DNA of 64,000 nucleotides, from the NCBI GenBank assembly GCA_948099385.1, contig CANUEZ040000107.1, positions 4,960,001-5,024,000 on the forward strand. Direction: 5' to 3'. Every line of letters starts with the position of its first letter. Position 1 is the stretch's first letter. Shown piece after piece: positions 51,602 through 61,856 of this stretch. Position numbers and translations under genes: made by a program. Under the pieces are notes generated by a model. That model saw only the letters and a list, made by a program, of their open reading frames with translations. It did no database searches and was not told where the DNA came from. The stretch is from Fasciola hepatica. Lineage: Eukaryota > Platyhelminthes > Trematoda > Plagiorchiida > Fasciolidae.

Positions 51602-52011
51602 TTGAAGACGTTCGGGAGCGGCTGGCGAACGTGTCTCGCATCGGGTCTAGCAGCGAATACCAACGATATCCCCTCTATCGGACGAATAGGGAAGACGTAA
51701 GTCGGTTTACAGATGCGAGGTGTATTCTATATATCGTGGCACCGAAACAGTACCGATACGAGAAATACACCGAACGGAAAACGGAACGAAACGCGACGGC
51801 TGTGCTGAGAGCGAACCGCGAGCGAACGAACGAAAGTGAAAGTGATTTGAAACGAGGTCGACGGAAACCTCGGGAAAGTCAGTCCAGTATAACGTGGGCA
51901 ACCGGAGAACACTGAGGTCAATGTCAAACGTCAGAAAAGATCGTAGAGAAAACAGATCCAAAATGGTGTCCAGAAAATAGTCATTTTCTCAAAACGATCG
52001 AGGTCACTACA
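51602..52011 (-). repeat. 5' LTR of CsRn1-like copy 2, with a 45-bp insertion
   Basis: 410 bp instead of 365. The extra 45 bp (about 51930-51974) lie between CAATGTCAAA and AATAGTC, close to the outer end, and are absent from the other three LTRs. The leader with primer site and the ATATATATTTTTTACGATATATTA-like stretch follows at 51601-51480. Confidence 0.88.
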
Positions 52012-52129
52012 ATTGCTATTCGAAATATAATTCTGCTCCCTTAATATTCTCAGGGCTGAAGTAAGTTTTTCTTCCACTGTCCTGTTTCTTTCCTTCTCTC
52101 CTTTATGAGCTTCCCACTCTTACAGACCA

Positions 52130-52930
52130 CCGAATATTTGAGAAATCTTATGATCGAAGATGAAATAAATGGTGGTATCCCAGTAGTCTATCTGAATGAA
52201 CTACTACTACGGTGTACGCTAAATGTCCGGTTCGGCTCCAACAACTAGCTTTAACGACAGACTGATGGAGTTGCGATACACTCGACTCTGAGACCCTTAC
52301 AAGCTGACAGTTTCGTTCCCAAACCAGAAAACGGGGCACTCAAAGACACCATAGAAAGACTACCCAGTTACTGCCGGTACATGGACGACATTTTAAGTAT
52401 GGTTGAAAATATGTTCACCCAGATGAACTAGTGGAAAAGTCTAACCAGGCTCACAGTGCGCTCACTTTCACATTCACAGTAGAATTAGGAGGCCACTCTC
52501 ATTTTCTGGATGTAGACCTTACGAAAATGGAAGATGGGAATCTCGTCCGCCGCATATATCTCAGGCCAACATAAACAGGCCACACACTTTGCCAGTTTCG
52601 TGCCTCTAGAACGCAATAGCAACCTAGCCCGATTCCTAGCGTCTCGCTTGGGAAAGATCTGTTCCGAGGAAACAGTGAGCGATGAATTAAACCGCATAAG
52701 ACAAATGCTACTAAACAACGGGTACCCGGAACGTCTCACTCAAAAGAAAACTTTGGAACTACCTAAGCGACCGTTGATAATTATCACCAAGAAGAGAGAA
52801 CGGCACATGCAACTTCCCTTCAAAGTAGATGTTAAATGTGAAATAATGGTTCGGCTCCTAAGGAATGCAATCATCTGCACCTTTGCTGTCGCTCCCCAAG
52901 CTCCCACTTCACTAGCCAATCAATGATCGT
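52130..52930 (+). pseudogene. Penelope-like RT fragment (part B)
   Basis: Plus strand: LNELLLRCTLNVRF and RQTDGVA (motif B region) near 52190-52275, then YCRYMDDILS (catalytic box, about 52368-52400), FWMDVD-like sequence, and the thumb frame 52534-52926 with LARFLASRLGKICSEETV, LNRIRQMLLNNGYPERL. It lacks motif A and the endonuclease. With part A at 47245-47541 it would make most of one RT, but the orientation is opposite. Confidence 0.7.
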
Positions 52931-53508
52931 CATGAATCTCAAGGGCGAAATCCCTATCCTTTCCTCCTCCATGTTAACCCATTCATATTTTGCTCATCTT
53001 TGGCAATGTTTAAAGGTAAAACGACCCGGCATCTGTCCCAGAGAATCAGGGAAGAGAAATCAGGTTTGCCGAGGAGAGGGAGGAAGGACCGTAACTAGTG
53101 CAATTAGGGCGCATCCTCCCGACGCGGGGCACCAGGTGGACAGCGAAGCCCTCAAGCTAACTTGCAAAGTGCCCGTGAATTCTTTGAAGACCTTTCATCA
53201 AACAAATTGGGGAACATCATAGACAGTAGCGGTCAGGCTGGTAAATCCGTCGCTTTGTCCACACAAGAGATTTGTCAACTCACTTCAGGTGCCCCGGCCG
53301 CAATGGAAAAGTGGTAGGCGAAATCGAGGTGGCCTAGACAGAGACCGTCCAGTCGTGGCAGAATCGGCCATCCCACACCAGACTTTCCCAGTCACGCACA
53401 ACCAGCTTCTCACCCTGTTGCGAACCACGCGTCACCTACAATACTGATTATCCAATCTTAAATGATACTGTAAACACTTTTTATTTTCTATCAAAAATAT
53501 GCATTCCT

Positions 53509-53511
<3 letters not shown>
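52931..53511. other. No gene recognised
   Basis: Sequence after the Penelope fragment, possibly its worn 3' part. No identifiable protein. Confidence 0.35.

Positions 53512-53560
<49 letters not shown>
53512..53560. repeat. (TA)n microsatellite
   Basis: About 49 bp of TA repeat with one G interruption at 53554. Confidence 0.96.
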
Positions 53561-54050
53561 ACAGCATTGGCCGGAGGATGAAGTTACTCAAAACGAGCTT
53601 GTCTGATATTGTTCCCCTTTATCAAAGGAAGTGAGAATAGGTTTATCTTGTGTAGCCTTTGTTTTTAGCTTTATCTTCGGAAACATCCAAACAACCCAGT
53701 GAATCTCCGCCCTGCCTGTTCTAGGTTTTTTATCTCGCAAGACGAAAGGACGTCAGACCTGAAAGCGGTGTTCCTTTAACGCTCTCTCGCAGGCCCTTCT
53801 TATCGGTAGTAAGACTTCCGGTCCTCTCGAGCTTACTGCGGATTTCGATTGATAAAGATCGCGTGAGGCATTTTTGTGGCACTCACACTAACCGACTCGT
53901 TAAGTGCCCGACTTTATTAGCCACTCCCAGACCCCTAAGATCCTCTGTTTAAGCAACCAATGTCTGGATGCTTGGTGTCCCCATATAGGGATAGTGCAGT
54001 GGTTCTACCTCACAATTGGGGTGTTGGCATTTGTTTACTCTGAGAGGGAG
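53561..54050. other. No gene recognised
   Basis: Unassigned sequence between the TA repeat and a LINE relic. Confidence 0.35.
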
Positions 54051-54335
54051 GTCCTACCCCATCAAAAACTCAGGTTCTATACATACCCCTCTGTACAACG
54101 ACATCAGCCACCATTTCGAGCAGTGCGACACCATCCACAGGTTTGTAGCAGTTACTCTCCAGTCAATCTGCTGGATTATCAGTGAAGAGAAAGGGCAACA
54201 TGGAGCCCAGGACAGATCTCTGCGGCGCACCTCTGCATATTCTCCCCAGGGTGGAAAAGGCTCGCTTACCATCACGTGGAAATGCAACTGTAAAGAACAA
54301 TTATTGAAAATCCTTCCAAATGTTCAACGTGCTTT
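54051..54335 (-). pseudogene. LINE RT fragment, motif B region
   Basis: On the minus strand near 54240-54170 the sequence reads GAPQRSVLGSMLPFLFTDNPAD, a worn form of the LINE motif GVPQGSVLGP-x-LFL-x-NDLP. A short stretch on either side is still compatible with RT. The rest is lost. Confidence 0.5.
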
Positions 54336-55227
54336 GTAAATTTGACTATATTCAACACTACCTTGAAAAGCTCGCTCATACACCACACATTTTCACGTTT
54401 GTTTATCCATGTGTGACATTTGAATTTGGCCTTGAACCGTTTCTGACTGTCGTGCTTGAGCCACGGGGCTTTGGACCTTTGGGTTTTACTGTGAAGTCTA
54501 TTTGACCGCATACTTGAGGTTTGTATATATTCGTATCCTTTGTGAATTTCAATTTAGTACCGTAGAAACTACGAATCAATCTTGTTCTGGTTTTGGGATT
54601 CGTTTGAGTTGGCTACGCGTTGCTCGATTTGCGAGAATTGACCTACAGTACTCAAGTGGAACCTGGACAAGAAAACTCATTGGAAGTGCCCAGACGAGGA
54701 AGCAAGAACCTTTTGAGACAACAGGAATTAACTCGGCAAGTCTCTTCAAACCGAGGTCAAGGTCAACGTGACGTATATATCAGGTTGTCTCGTTTTTTTC
54801 CTTTTTCCATCGTTTAGGCCTGTTTTTACTTAGCTCCTGTTAGTAATATCTATCTACTTTGAAGCGTCAAATAGTCCGTGGCGATAACTGCGACACACCA
54901 CCGTGGGTCCATAACTTATTACCGTGAAAAATCAAAACAACCCTATAATAGGAAATCTAGACCTTTACCTGCCACAAATCACCCCTTGTGAGCCCATCTA
55001 TAAAATACTCAGCGATTGTTTGCTGAATCAACTCTTTTAGTTATCGTTTCCTACTTGGCTAAAACTCTAACCCCCCTTCGTCCAAACAGCGAAACCACCT
55101 GGTCAACCCTATTTGCAAACGCCCTAGGTGACTTCCTATAGAATTTCATCTCCGTTCCGTATCTAGGCTCTTTGCAGTCGCTAAATTTTCAATAAAACTA
55201 GTTGGTTATCCGAAGCCTGCAGACACA
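54336..55227. other. Possible 5' UTR of the CR1-like LINE
   Basis: No coding sequence is recognised. The part nearest to 55228 is likely the 5' untranslated region of the young CR1-like LINE; its start cannot be fixed without other copies. Confidence 0.35.
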
Positions 55228-56885
55228 ATGCGCAATTCCAAAAGAAGCAGACCGGCCGGTAAGATTTTGCCACGCGTAGCCGTACGTCTCCCAATCACTA
55301 CGCCATGCTCCGTCTCATTAACGAACATCCATGATGACGCAAATAGTAAGATTGACAGCCTCTTACAACACGTTAGCTCACTCGAATCGCGGATTGAAGA
55401 TCTTGACAGAGCCACCAGAATTCTGACACCACTGGCTCAACTCCTCGAGCCCTCTATGGTAACTACGGACTGTAACTTAGTTGCCACGTGTAACTTCATT
55501 GACAGCATATCTGCAGAGGTTTCAAAACGAATACGAAACTCGAATCACGCCATTGTATTGAACATTCCCGATAGGGCCCCACTCAACATGGTCAGCAGTA
55601 CCTTGCTGAAGGCCGCTAACATGGAACGTGTGATATGCCGTAGCAGCAGACCACGCAAACAAACACAACAACACCAATGCCCTCTACTTTTCTAATTTCC
55701 GGACTTACTGACGGCCAGTGAGTTCATTCATAAACAAACAATTATTGCTATTAATTCGCCATACAAGAACATTCGAATAGCACCTGACAAAACGCCACTA
55801 CAAAGAGAAGTGCTGAGAAAGTCGAACTCCCCTAAACATCCAAGGCAGGAATCTGCCAAAAGACACCTAACCCCGTCATTCCCCTAACCTACTCTATGAA
55901 ACCAGCGTCTACCAGGCAACGACTGTCTGATGTAGACCTTGACGCAACGCCTGGGCCTTCTCCAAATCCACCAGTCTCCAAGCGCCCTAGGCTCGTCAAT
56001 AGTGTCGCAGATGCCTGGGACTCGAATCCACCAAGTCCCGCCAGACAGCTTAGCTCTGTGCATCAGAAGCAGCTACCTAACTAGCGTAGCCTCCCTGACC
56101 TAACAACTTTGCATCACTCTCCCAAGGCGACACATAAATCAAAGTGTGGTCGTTCTTGTCCACACCACATAGCCACGACTAAAACCCATCCGCGCGACCG
56201 CACCATACCATTTCCAGGTCATTTTCGTTCGAATCAAACCTGTCAGAATTCAGGGCATACACCCGTAAGCAAGCTGCCAAGAAGTAGCGTACCTAAGGAC
56301 ACAACCTCACCGTTGCAACCTAACTTATCACCAATGGGCCGAAAGTTGGTAACGATCTACACTCAGCCCCCAATGCAGAGTGTCGATAGCAACGGTAACA
56401 CTTGGCCGCAAATCCAGAATTCGGCAACCCACACTCCATCCCTACTGAAGGCCTCAACATTTAGTTCATTAGGCAACGACCGCCTTATATCACCAGGCTG
56501 CACCCCTAATGTCATGCAAAGATTAGAAGCGAACAGACACCCTTGTAAGATGTCACTAATGCCGGGACCTACAGTTTCTGTTCCCAAAATAGATTGTTTC
56601 TCAAACCGTTATTCCTACCAGCGAAATCCCCGCTCTACGCGCATTTATACGGACGATGCTCGCAAAGCACTTCACAGCTATTATTCAAAGCTGCATCTGC
56701 CTAGCTCTTCATTTCCTAACTTTTCCGTGCCGCCACCGTTTATTCCGCTAGTTCCTTTACCATACCAACATTTTCGTTTTGCTCCACCACAGGCGTTTTA
56801 CGCGCAGGATACATCCACAAACCCCCTCCGAGTAAATTTTCCCCACCCTGTGGCATACAATCCCACAATCTTTCGTCTCTTCTAG
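55228..56885 (+). pseudogene. CR1-like LINE ORF1
   Basis: Starts at ATG 55228 (MRNSKRSRPAGKILP). A short coiled-coil segment (SKIDSLLQHVSSLESRIEDL) is followed by HAIVLNIPDRAP and, after a frameshift near 55690, LTASEFIHKQTII and NIRIAPDKTPLQREV, the conserved C-terminal block of CR1-type ORF1 proteins. A long Pro/Ser-rich tail runs through 55896-56084 and 56109-56885 with one TAG between. ORF1p binds LINE RNA. Confidence 0.65.
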
Positions 56886-57070
56886 CCCTGACGAACCACT
56901 TTTCAATACCGACACCTTACCAGTCGTTCATACCTTCGGCAGCACACCGAACTCCGAAGGCCAACTACCCAACACTGCGTATTACCAATACCTCCTTCGT
57001 TGATGACCTCCATATAACCCCCCTACCAACCGCCGATTCCTATCCCACCTCACCCGGGCAAGTCGCATCG

Positions 57071-58906
57071 ATGGGCGGCGAAGCCACCCCAAACTCTTTT
57101 AGTCCCTACCCTCTGAGGCCTGCTCTTACCACACAACAACCAATGCCAAGGTTGTCACGTGGGCAAGCCAATACCCTCCGTAACCACGTATTCTATCACT
57201 GCACTGGGGCATTGAACGATCCCAACGAATCAGGACAAGTGGCAGGACTACTTCGTCTAAGGTCTTCTCTTTCACCCCGTAATAACCCTAAATTAATTAC
57301 CTCCGGTTCGTCCGCGGCTGGTGCTTCCGAAGCCATCGCGGAGGTATCCAACGCTCACTTTTCCTCCTCTTCGGTAATAGCTCCAACTCACGCCCCTCAC
57401 CGTGCACTTCCTCCAACCAACAACTCCCATACATTACCTAACCCTGACACTCACTTCCACATGAGTGGGTTGTTATTCATCTTATTTAATTCGCGATTTA
57501 TCTTAAATGGGCTTCATCACTTAAAAAATTATGTCATAACCTCCAGTCCTGACATCATCTTTATTACTGAAACCTGGCTCACCGAACACACCAGCACAAG
57601 CGAAATTATGCTTGAAGGGTACAAGGCTTTTAGGGTAAATAGGATCGACAGACGCGGAGGTGGGTGCCTTGTGTACGTACAGCACGCCCTTTCAGTGGTC
57701 CCCATCAGACATGCCACACTCGACTCAATTCCGGATTCTCTATGGCTCACAATTCGGTTCTCAACTGTAGTCATGCACATTGGCTGTATCTATCGCCCGC
57801 CCCCATCTACTATTGCAGACTCAACTTCTTTAATTAAAGCCTTTGATTACCTTTCACTACTACCTTCGGCAGCGAAAATCATAGCCGGTGATTTTAACTG
57901 GCCTAAAATATCCTGGAGAAACCTCACGGCACCTCCCAACTTAATAGACTTTGTGTCCCATACTCACATTGGGGGCTGGGTGCAACACGTTAAAACCCCT
58001 ACTAGAAACGCCAACATACTAGATCTTATATTCACCCACAGCGTTTCCCACTTTTCGGTTTCCGTTCTGAATAAATTTCCGGGTAGCGACCATAAGATAG
58101 TGGCCGGTAACCTTTCCTTCAATCCTTATCCATCAGACTATCTGACCCCAGTCAACAATCCCGTCCGATTAAATTGGAACCCTCTGCCAAATCTCATCCA
58201 TAATCAAGATTGGAGCAGTTTTTTTCTAACGGCTGACCCCCAACAAGCGGATGATCACTTTTACTTTAACATGGGAAACTGCCTCCAGAAACTTGGCCCA
58301 ATATCCCAAAACTCCTCCCTTAGGAAGTCCAAGCTTGCATCCCTCCAACAAAAGTACCTTAAGATGCAAAGACTTTACCTCCAAAACCACGAATTCTCTC
58401 TTTTCATAAGGCTAACGTGTCTTACTGATATTATCCGGGACCTAAAGGAAAAACAGCTCCGCAACGAAGAATCCAAAGCCCTAAGGCATCCCAACAAAGC
58501 ACTGAAACTCTCACTCCTACACAAATCTAGGAATTCGGCAACGGATACTATGATCCAATATGTCGTGCTACCGAATAAAACTTCGGCCACCTCCCCTTCT
58601 GATATCGCTGAGGCCTTCAACCATTACTTCGCCAATTCCATGGCCCTGGCCTCAGACACAGCACCCCCAAATCCTCTGGCTATTACCAGCTCTTCCTTAT
58701 CTACCCTAACCTTTGAAGTAAACGTTATTTCCAGGCTCATCTCACGTTATAAAGCATCTGCGCGACCTGGACCAGACGGGTTGCCCCCAGCTGCAATCAT
58801 TAACGGTGGATCGGACCTTCCACTTTTACTACTGAACCTATTCACCTTGTCACTGAAATTTAGTTTGGTACCGTCGAACTGGAAGCGTTCAGTCATCTAC
58901 CCATGA
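57071..58906 (+). CDS. CR1-like LINE ORF2, part 1: endonuclease and RT entry
   Basis: 611 codons. The endonuclease runs from about residue 135 (LLFILFNSRFILNGLHHLKN) with PDIIFITETWL, GGGCLVYVQ, CIYRPPPS, KIIAGDFNWPKISW, and ends with GSDHKIV, so the active-site Glu, Asp/Asn and His are present. The RT begins with SARPGPDGLPPAAI. A TGA (58904-58906) follows VIYP at a position that continues HKKG in the same frame, so it is probably a single point mutation. Upstream Ser/Thr-rich residues may be linker. Confidence 0.85.
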   Translation: MGGEATPNSFSPYPLRPALTTQQPMPRLSRGQANTLRNHVFYHCTGALNDPNESGQVAGLLRLRSSLSPRNNPKLITSGSSAAGASEAIAEVSNAHFSSSSVIAPTHAPHRALPPTNNSHTLPNPDTHFHMSGLLFILFNSRFILNGLHHLKNYVITSSPDIIFITETWLTEHTSTSEIMLEGYKAFRVNRIDRRGGGCLVYVQHALSVVPIRHATLDSIPDSLWLTIRFSTVVMHIGCIYRPPPSTIADSTSLIKAFDYLSLLPSAAKIIAGDFNWPKISWRNLTAPPNLIDFVSHTHIGGWVQHVKTPTRNANILDLIFTHSVSHFSVSVLNKFPGSDHKIVAGNLSFNPYPSDYLTPVNNPVRLNWNPLPNLIHNQDWSSFFLTADPQQADDHFYFNMGNCLQKLGPISQNSSLRKSKLASLQQKYLKMQRLYLQNHEFSLFIRLTCLTDIIRDLKEKQLRNEESKALRHPNKALKLSLLHKSRNSATDTMIQYVVLPNKTSATSPSDIAEAFNHYFANSMALASDTAPPNPLAITSSSLSTLTFEVNVISRLISRYKASARPGPDGLPPAAIINGGSDLPLLLLNLFTLSLKFSLVPSNWKRSVIYP

Positions 58907-60286
58907 CATAAAAAAGGACCTGTCCACGAACTTGCCAATTACCGCCCCATCAACCATACCCCTATCATTTCCAGAATAATGGAAACGATTATCAAAGATG
59001 GCATTACCACCCATCTTCTCGCTTCTAACCTTCTTAGCGATAGGCAGCACGGGTTCCTCAAATCGCGATCATGCACCACATGTCAGTTTGACTTCCTCAA
59101 CCTAGTCACTAAGGCTGTTGATAGCGGGCAGGCATTAGTAGTTGTCTACCTAGGTCTGTCGAAGGCTTTCGACCGTGTTCCACACCTGCATCTTATCTCC
59201 AAATTGCGTTCATTCGGCATTGGTGACCCGCTGCTTTCTTGGCTGAAATCTTATCTTGCTCATCGTTTGCAAGTGGTCCTCGCCAACGGACATACTTCTA
59301 AACCGAAACCTGTTACAAGTGGCGTTATACAGGGAAGCGCACTGGGTCCTCTCCTATTTCTGATGTACATTAACGACGCATTGGATCTAGTACACCATGG
59401 GACGCCATTCTTGTTTGCAGATGATATAAAAATAGTTTACTCTTTCAATTCCAATGATGCTACCCATACTCTTTGCAACATTTCCGCTGACCTCGCAGCA
59501 CTTGACCGCTGGTGCCACACCTGGAGGATGAGCTTTTCCACTGATAAGTGCGAGGTCCTAACCTACAAGTTCCAATTGCCCCCTGGATCCTTAACTCTTG
59601 GTGGGTCCCCAATAGCCATTCGACCTACTGTCCGCGATTTGGGCCTCAACTATTCTTGCTCCCTCAACTTTTCTGAGCACGCTGCCATCCAAGCGGCCAA
59701 GGCTAGAAGAAGTGTGGCCCTTCTCTTACGGTCCTTTCGTCTCCGGGACAGCATCATCAGCATCTACAAATCACACATCAGGCCTTTGCTCGAATACTGC
59801 CCAATAATATTTTCTAACATGACGAAATTCGACAGAGTTGCGATTGAAAGCATACAAAGGCGTTTCACCAAACAACTACTTGGTCGGTCCACGTCTTTAA
59901 GCTATAGAGAACGATGCTAAAATCTGGATCTTGACCCACTCTGGCTCCGCCGCTTAAGACTAAACTTAGTCTTTTTGTATGACCTGCTCCATAACCGGTC
60001 TTTTTACTTTGACCCAGTAAGCTTCTCCCGTGAAACCCCCTACTCACTTCGGCACAGGCCTTTTACTGTCCCTTTTAGTATAGCTAAGTCGGCCATACGG
60101 TCACGTTTCTTCCTTCTTGTCTACTCTAAAGTCTGGAACAAGTTGCCCATCACCATTCGAGCTTCACAAACCAAGTCCCAATTTCTGTCGGCACTCATCC
60201 CATATCTCAGCGTCACCCGTGCACTACAGTTATCTAATATATGCTTGGCAGAAGAAATAGCTTACGAGAGGGGCCTCGACTTCTAA
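58907..60286 (+). CDS. CR1-like LINE ORF2, part 2: RT core and C-terminus
   Basis: Same frame as part 1: NYRPINHTPIISRIME, RQHGFLKSRSCTTCQ, LGLSKAFDRVPHLHL (motif A; Gly-Leu where Asp is expected, so the catalytic Asp may be altered), SGVIQGSALGPLLFLMYIND (motif B), FLFADDIKIV (catalytic FADD). The C-terminus has IRPLLEYCPIIFS and IQRRFTKQLLG. A TAA (59918-59920) interrupts; frame 59921-60286 continues with LDPLWLRRLRLNLVFLYDLL and KVWNKLPITIRASQ, the normal end of CR1 ORF2. Confidence 0.86.
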
Positions 60287-60745
60287 GACCAACCCCTTCT
60301 CCGACCCTGCTCCCTTCAATTAAGGACACAATCAACGATAGACAGTTTCATCTATCTGGCTGAGTTCTCAACGCTAGACTACCTATGGCCACTTCCTCAG
60401 TGAACCGAACAAATGGAAATGCCACTAATTTTAACCACTTTGCTTCCATCCAACCCCGTAGTTTCTGTCACTCTTATGCCTCGTCCTTCACTGGTTTTTA
60501 TATGCCTCCATTAACCGTTGATCCGCAGCAGGGGCACACCCTGACTGCTGCTTTCTATCTGCTCTCCTTTCCCACGTAACCCCCCTTCATTCTTAGCCCT
60601 TTTTCAACTACTGTCATGTTAATTTCCACATTTTCAAGGGTTTTGTCTGTTTGTTCCATCACTTGTAAACAGCTGATTATGCACTTGGCATGCCTCGGAC
60701 GTCTCCAAAATAAACCATTATTATTCATTATTACATTATCATAAC
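60287..60745 (+). other. 3' UTR of the CR1-like LINE
   Basis: Non-coding 3' part ending in TTATTATTCATTATTACATTATC-like short repeats after AAATAAACC, taken as the element's 3' end. Confidence 0.6.
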
Positions 60746-61856
60746 CCACAGCTGGAAACACGTCCAGACTGCAGTACCCCTTTATTTCAGGTTTGCTGTC
60801 TCCCACTATCTCAGTCGCAAAACTGGCTAACCAAGGATGCCACTTTGACTCGTACGGACAGAGACTCAAGTGGAACCTACCATAGCAATTGGGACCGAAA
60901 TCAAACTATACAACAGGAAATACTCCTAATTGCTTATCAGATCGTTCAACGTTTTCAAACGCAACCAACTCGAGTTCCAGTTCACGCGCATGCCGCTACT
61001 ATACAGCCACACTCGACTGATCGACCGACACATACATTGTCCTGCCAGACGAACCTTACGCACTCGATGCCATACGTTACCAGAAACGACGCTGAATAAC
61101 ACTGAAGGCAAATGTGTCAACACATACATATGTATTTGTCAGTGAAACAGCATAATAACTCTGAAGTCCATGCGGAGATTTCCCATTTTATCATCCGTTA
61201 CCACTGTTTATCTTTCCTACGACCCGTAGCCGGCTGGAAATTGACTCTCCACTTCCCGAAGACCTTCCAGTTGCGCTTTCTTATTTCAGAATGGTACATG
61301 TTACTGATCCTGAATCTAAACTCACCTTTTTATGGTCTGCTGTTTCTCCCATATCCACCAGTGTTCACTCTCACAAAATTGGTCTCATGCCCCCCTGCTT
61401 CAAAACTCATTCCGCTTATTGAACTCCAGTAAATCCGTCATTCAGGGTTTGCATTGTCTTCATGATCGCTATCCTCTTCGAATGCGTTGATTTTCCCGAA
61501 CATACTTCTTTACAATTTTTCACCCTTTTTCCTCTTGCTCAAAAATTTACACCATCTGCATAACCTCGGTGGGCCTCCGAACTCCTTGGCTTGCATTATT
61601 CTCGTTCGTAATGCGTCCTTAGCACTGCGTTAATGATTTTTCGATATCTCCACTGCGAACCAGTGCCCAGGCCGGAATCAAAACCGGTTCAAAAGTGCCG
61701 CGCGAAAAAATTATCAGAATGATCCATTCAAACTGCTGCTGACTCTGTTTTTCCATCTTTGATACTCTCGACTTTCATATTCTGAATTTGTGAATATTCC
61801 ATCTTATTGAGTAACGTGTTACACCATGATAATGCGCTACAGCGTGCATCTCGAGT
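60746..61856. other. Upstream region of the BEL/Pao gag, probably including its 5' LTR
   Basis: No protein recognised. The BEL/Pao element must have its LTR and leader in this stretch, but with the 3' LTR outside the window the LTR cannot be delimited. Confidence 0.4.

Larger units (their letters stand above)
47542..52011 (-). mobile_element. CsRn1-like element copy 2, gag and protease deleted
   Basis: Minus-strand copy of the element at 17489-23075. 5' LTR 52011-51602, 3' LTR 47906-47542. A deletion of about 1.16 kb (junction near 51405) joins the first gag codons to a point after the protease, and the gag ATG is mutated. The pol remainder is about 99% identical to copy 1 at the protein level and has the same TAA and the same frameshift. 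No target duplication is visible (flanks GAGTG and ATTGC). Confidence 0.9.
55228..60745 (+). mobile_element. Nearly full-length CR1-like LINE
   Basis: ORF1 (55228-56885) is followed by ORF2 (57071-60286) with endonuclease and RT in one reading frame broken only by two stop codons. A 3' UTR of about 450 bp contains AAATAAACC (60706-60714) and ends in ATT-type short repeats near 60715-60745, as CR1-type LINEs do. This is the best preserved LINE of the window. Confidence 0.85.

Noticed and set aside
16832..53560. TA repeats at 16832 and 53512 as ends of a DNA transposon or CRISPR-like array
   Set aside because: They are plain dinucleotide microsatellites, 36 kb apart, without spacers or terminal inverted repeats.
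58904..58906. TGA codons read as Trp (altered genetic code)
   Set aside because: TGA as Trp is known for flatworm mitochondria, but this is nuclear DNA; the intact cathepsin L gene has no internal TGA, so decay explains the stops.
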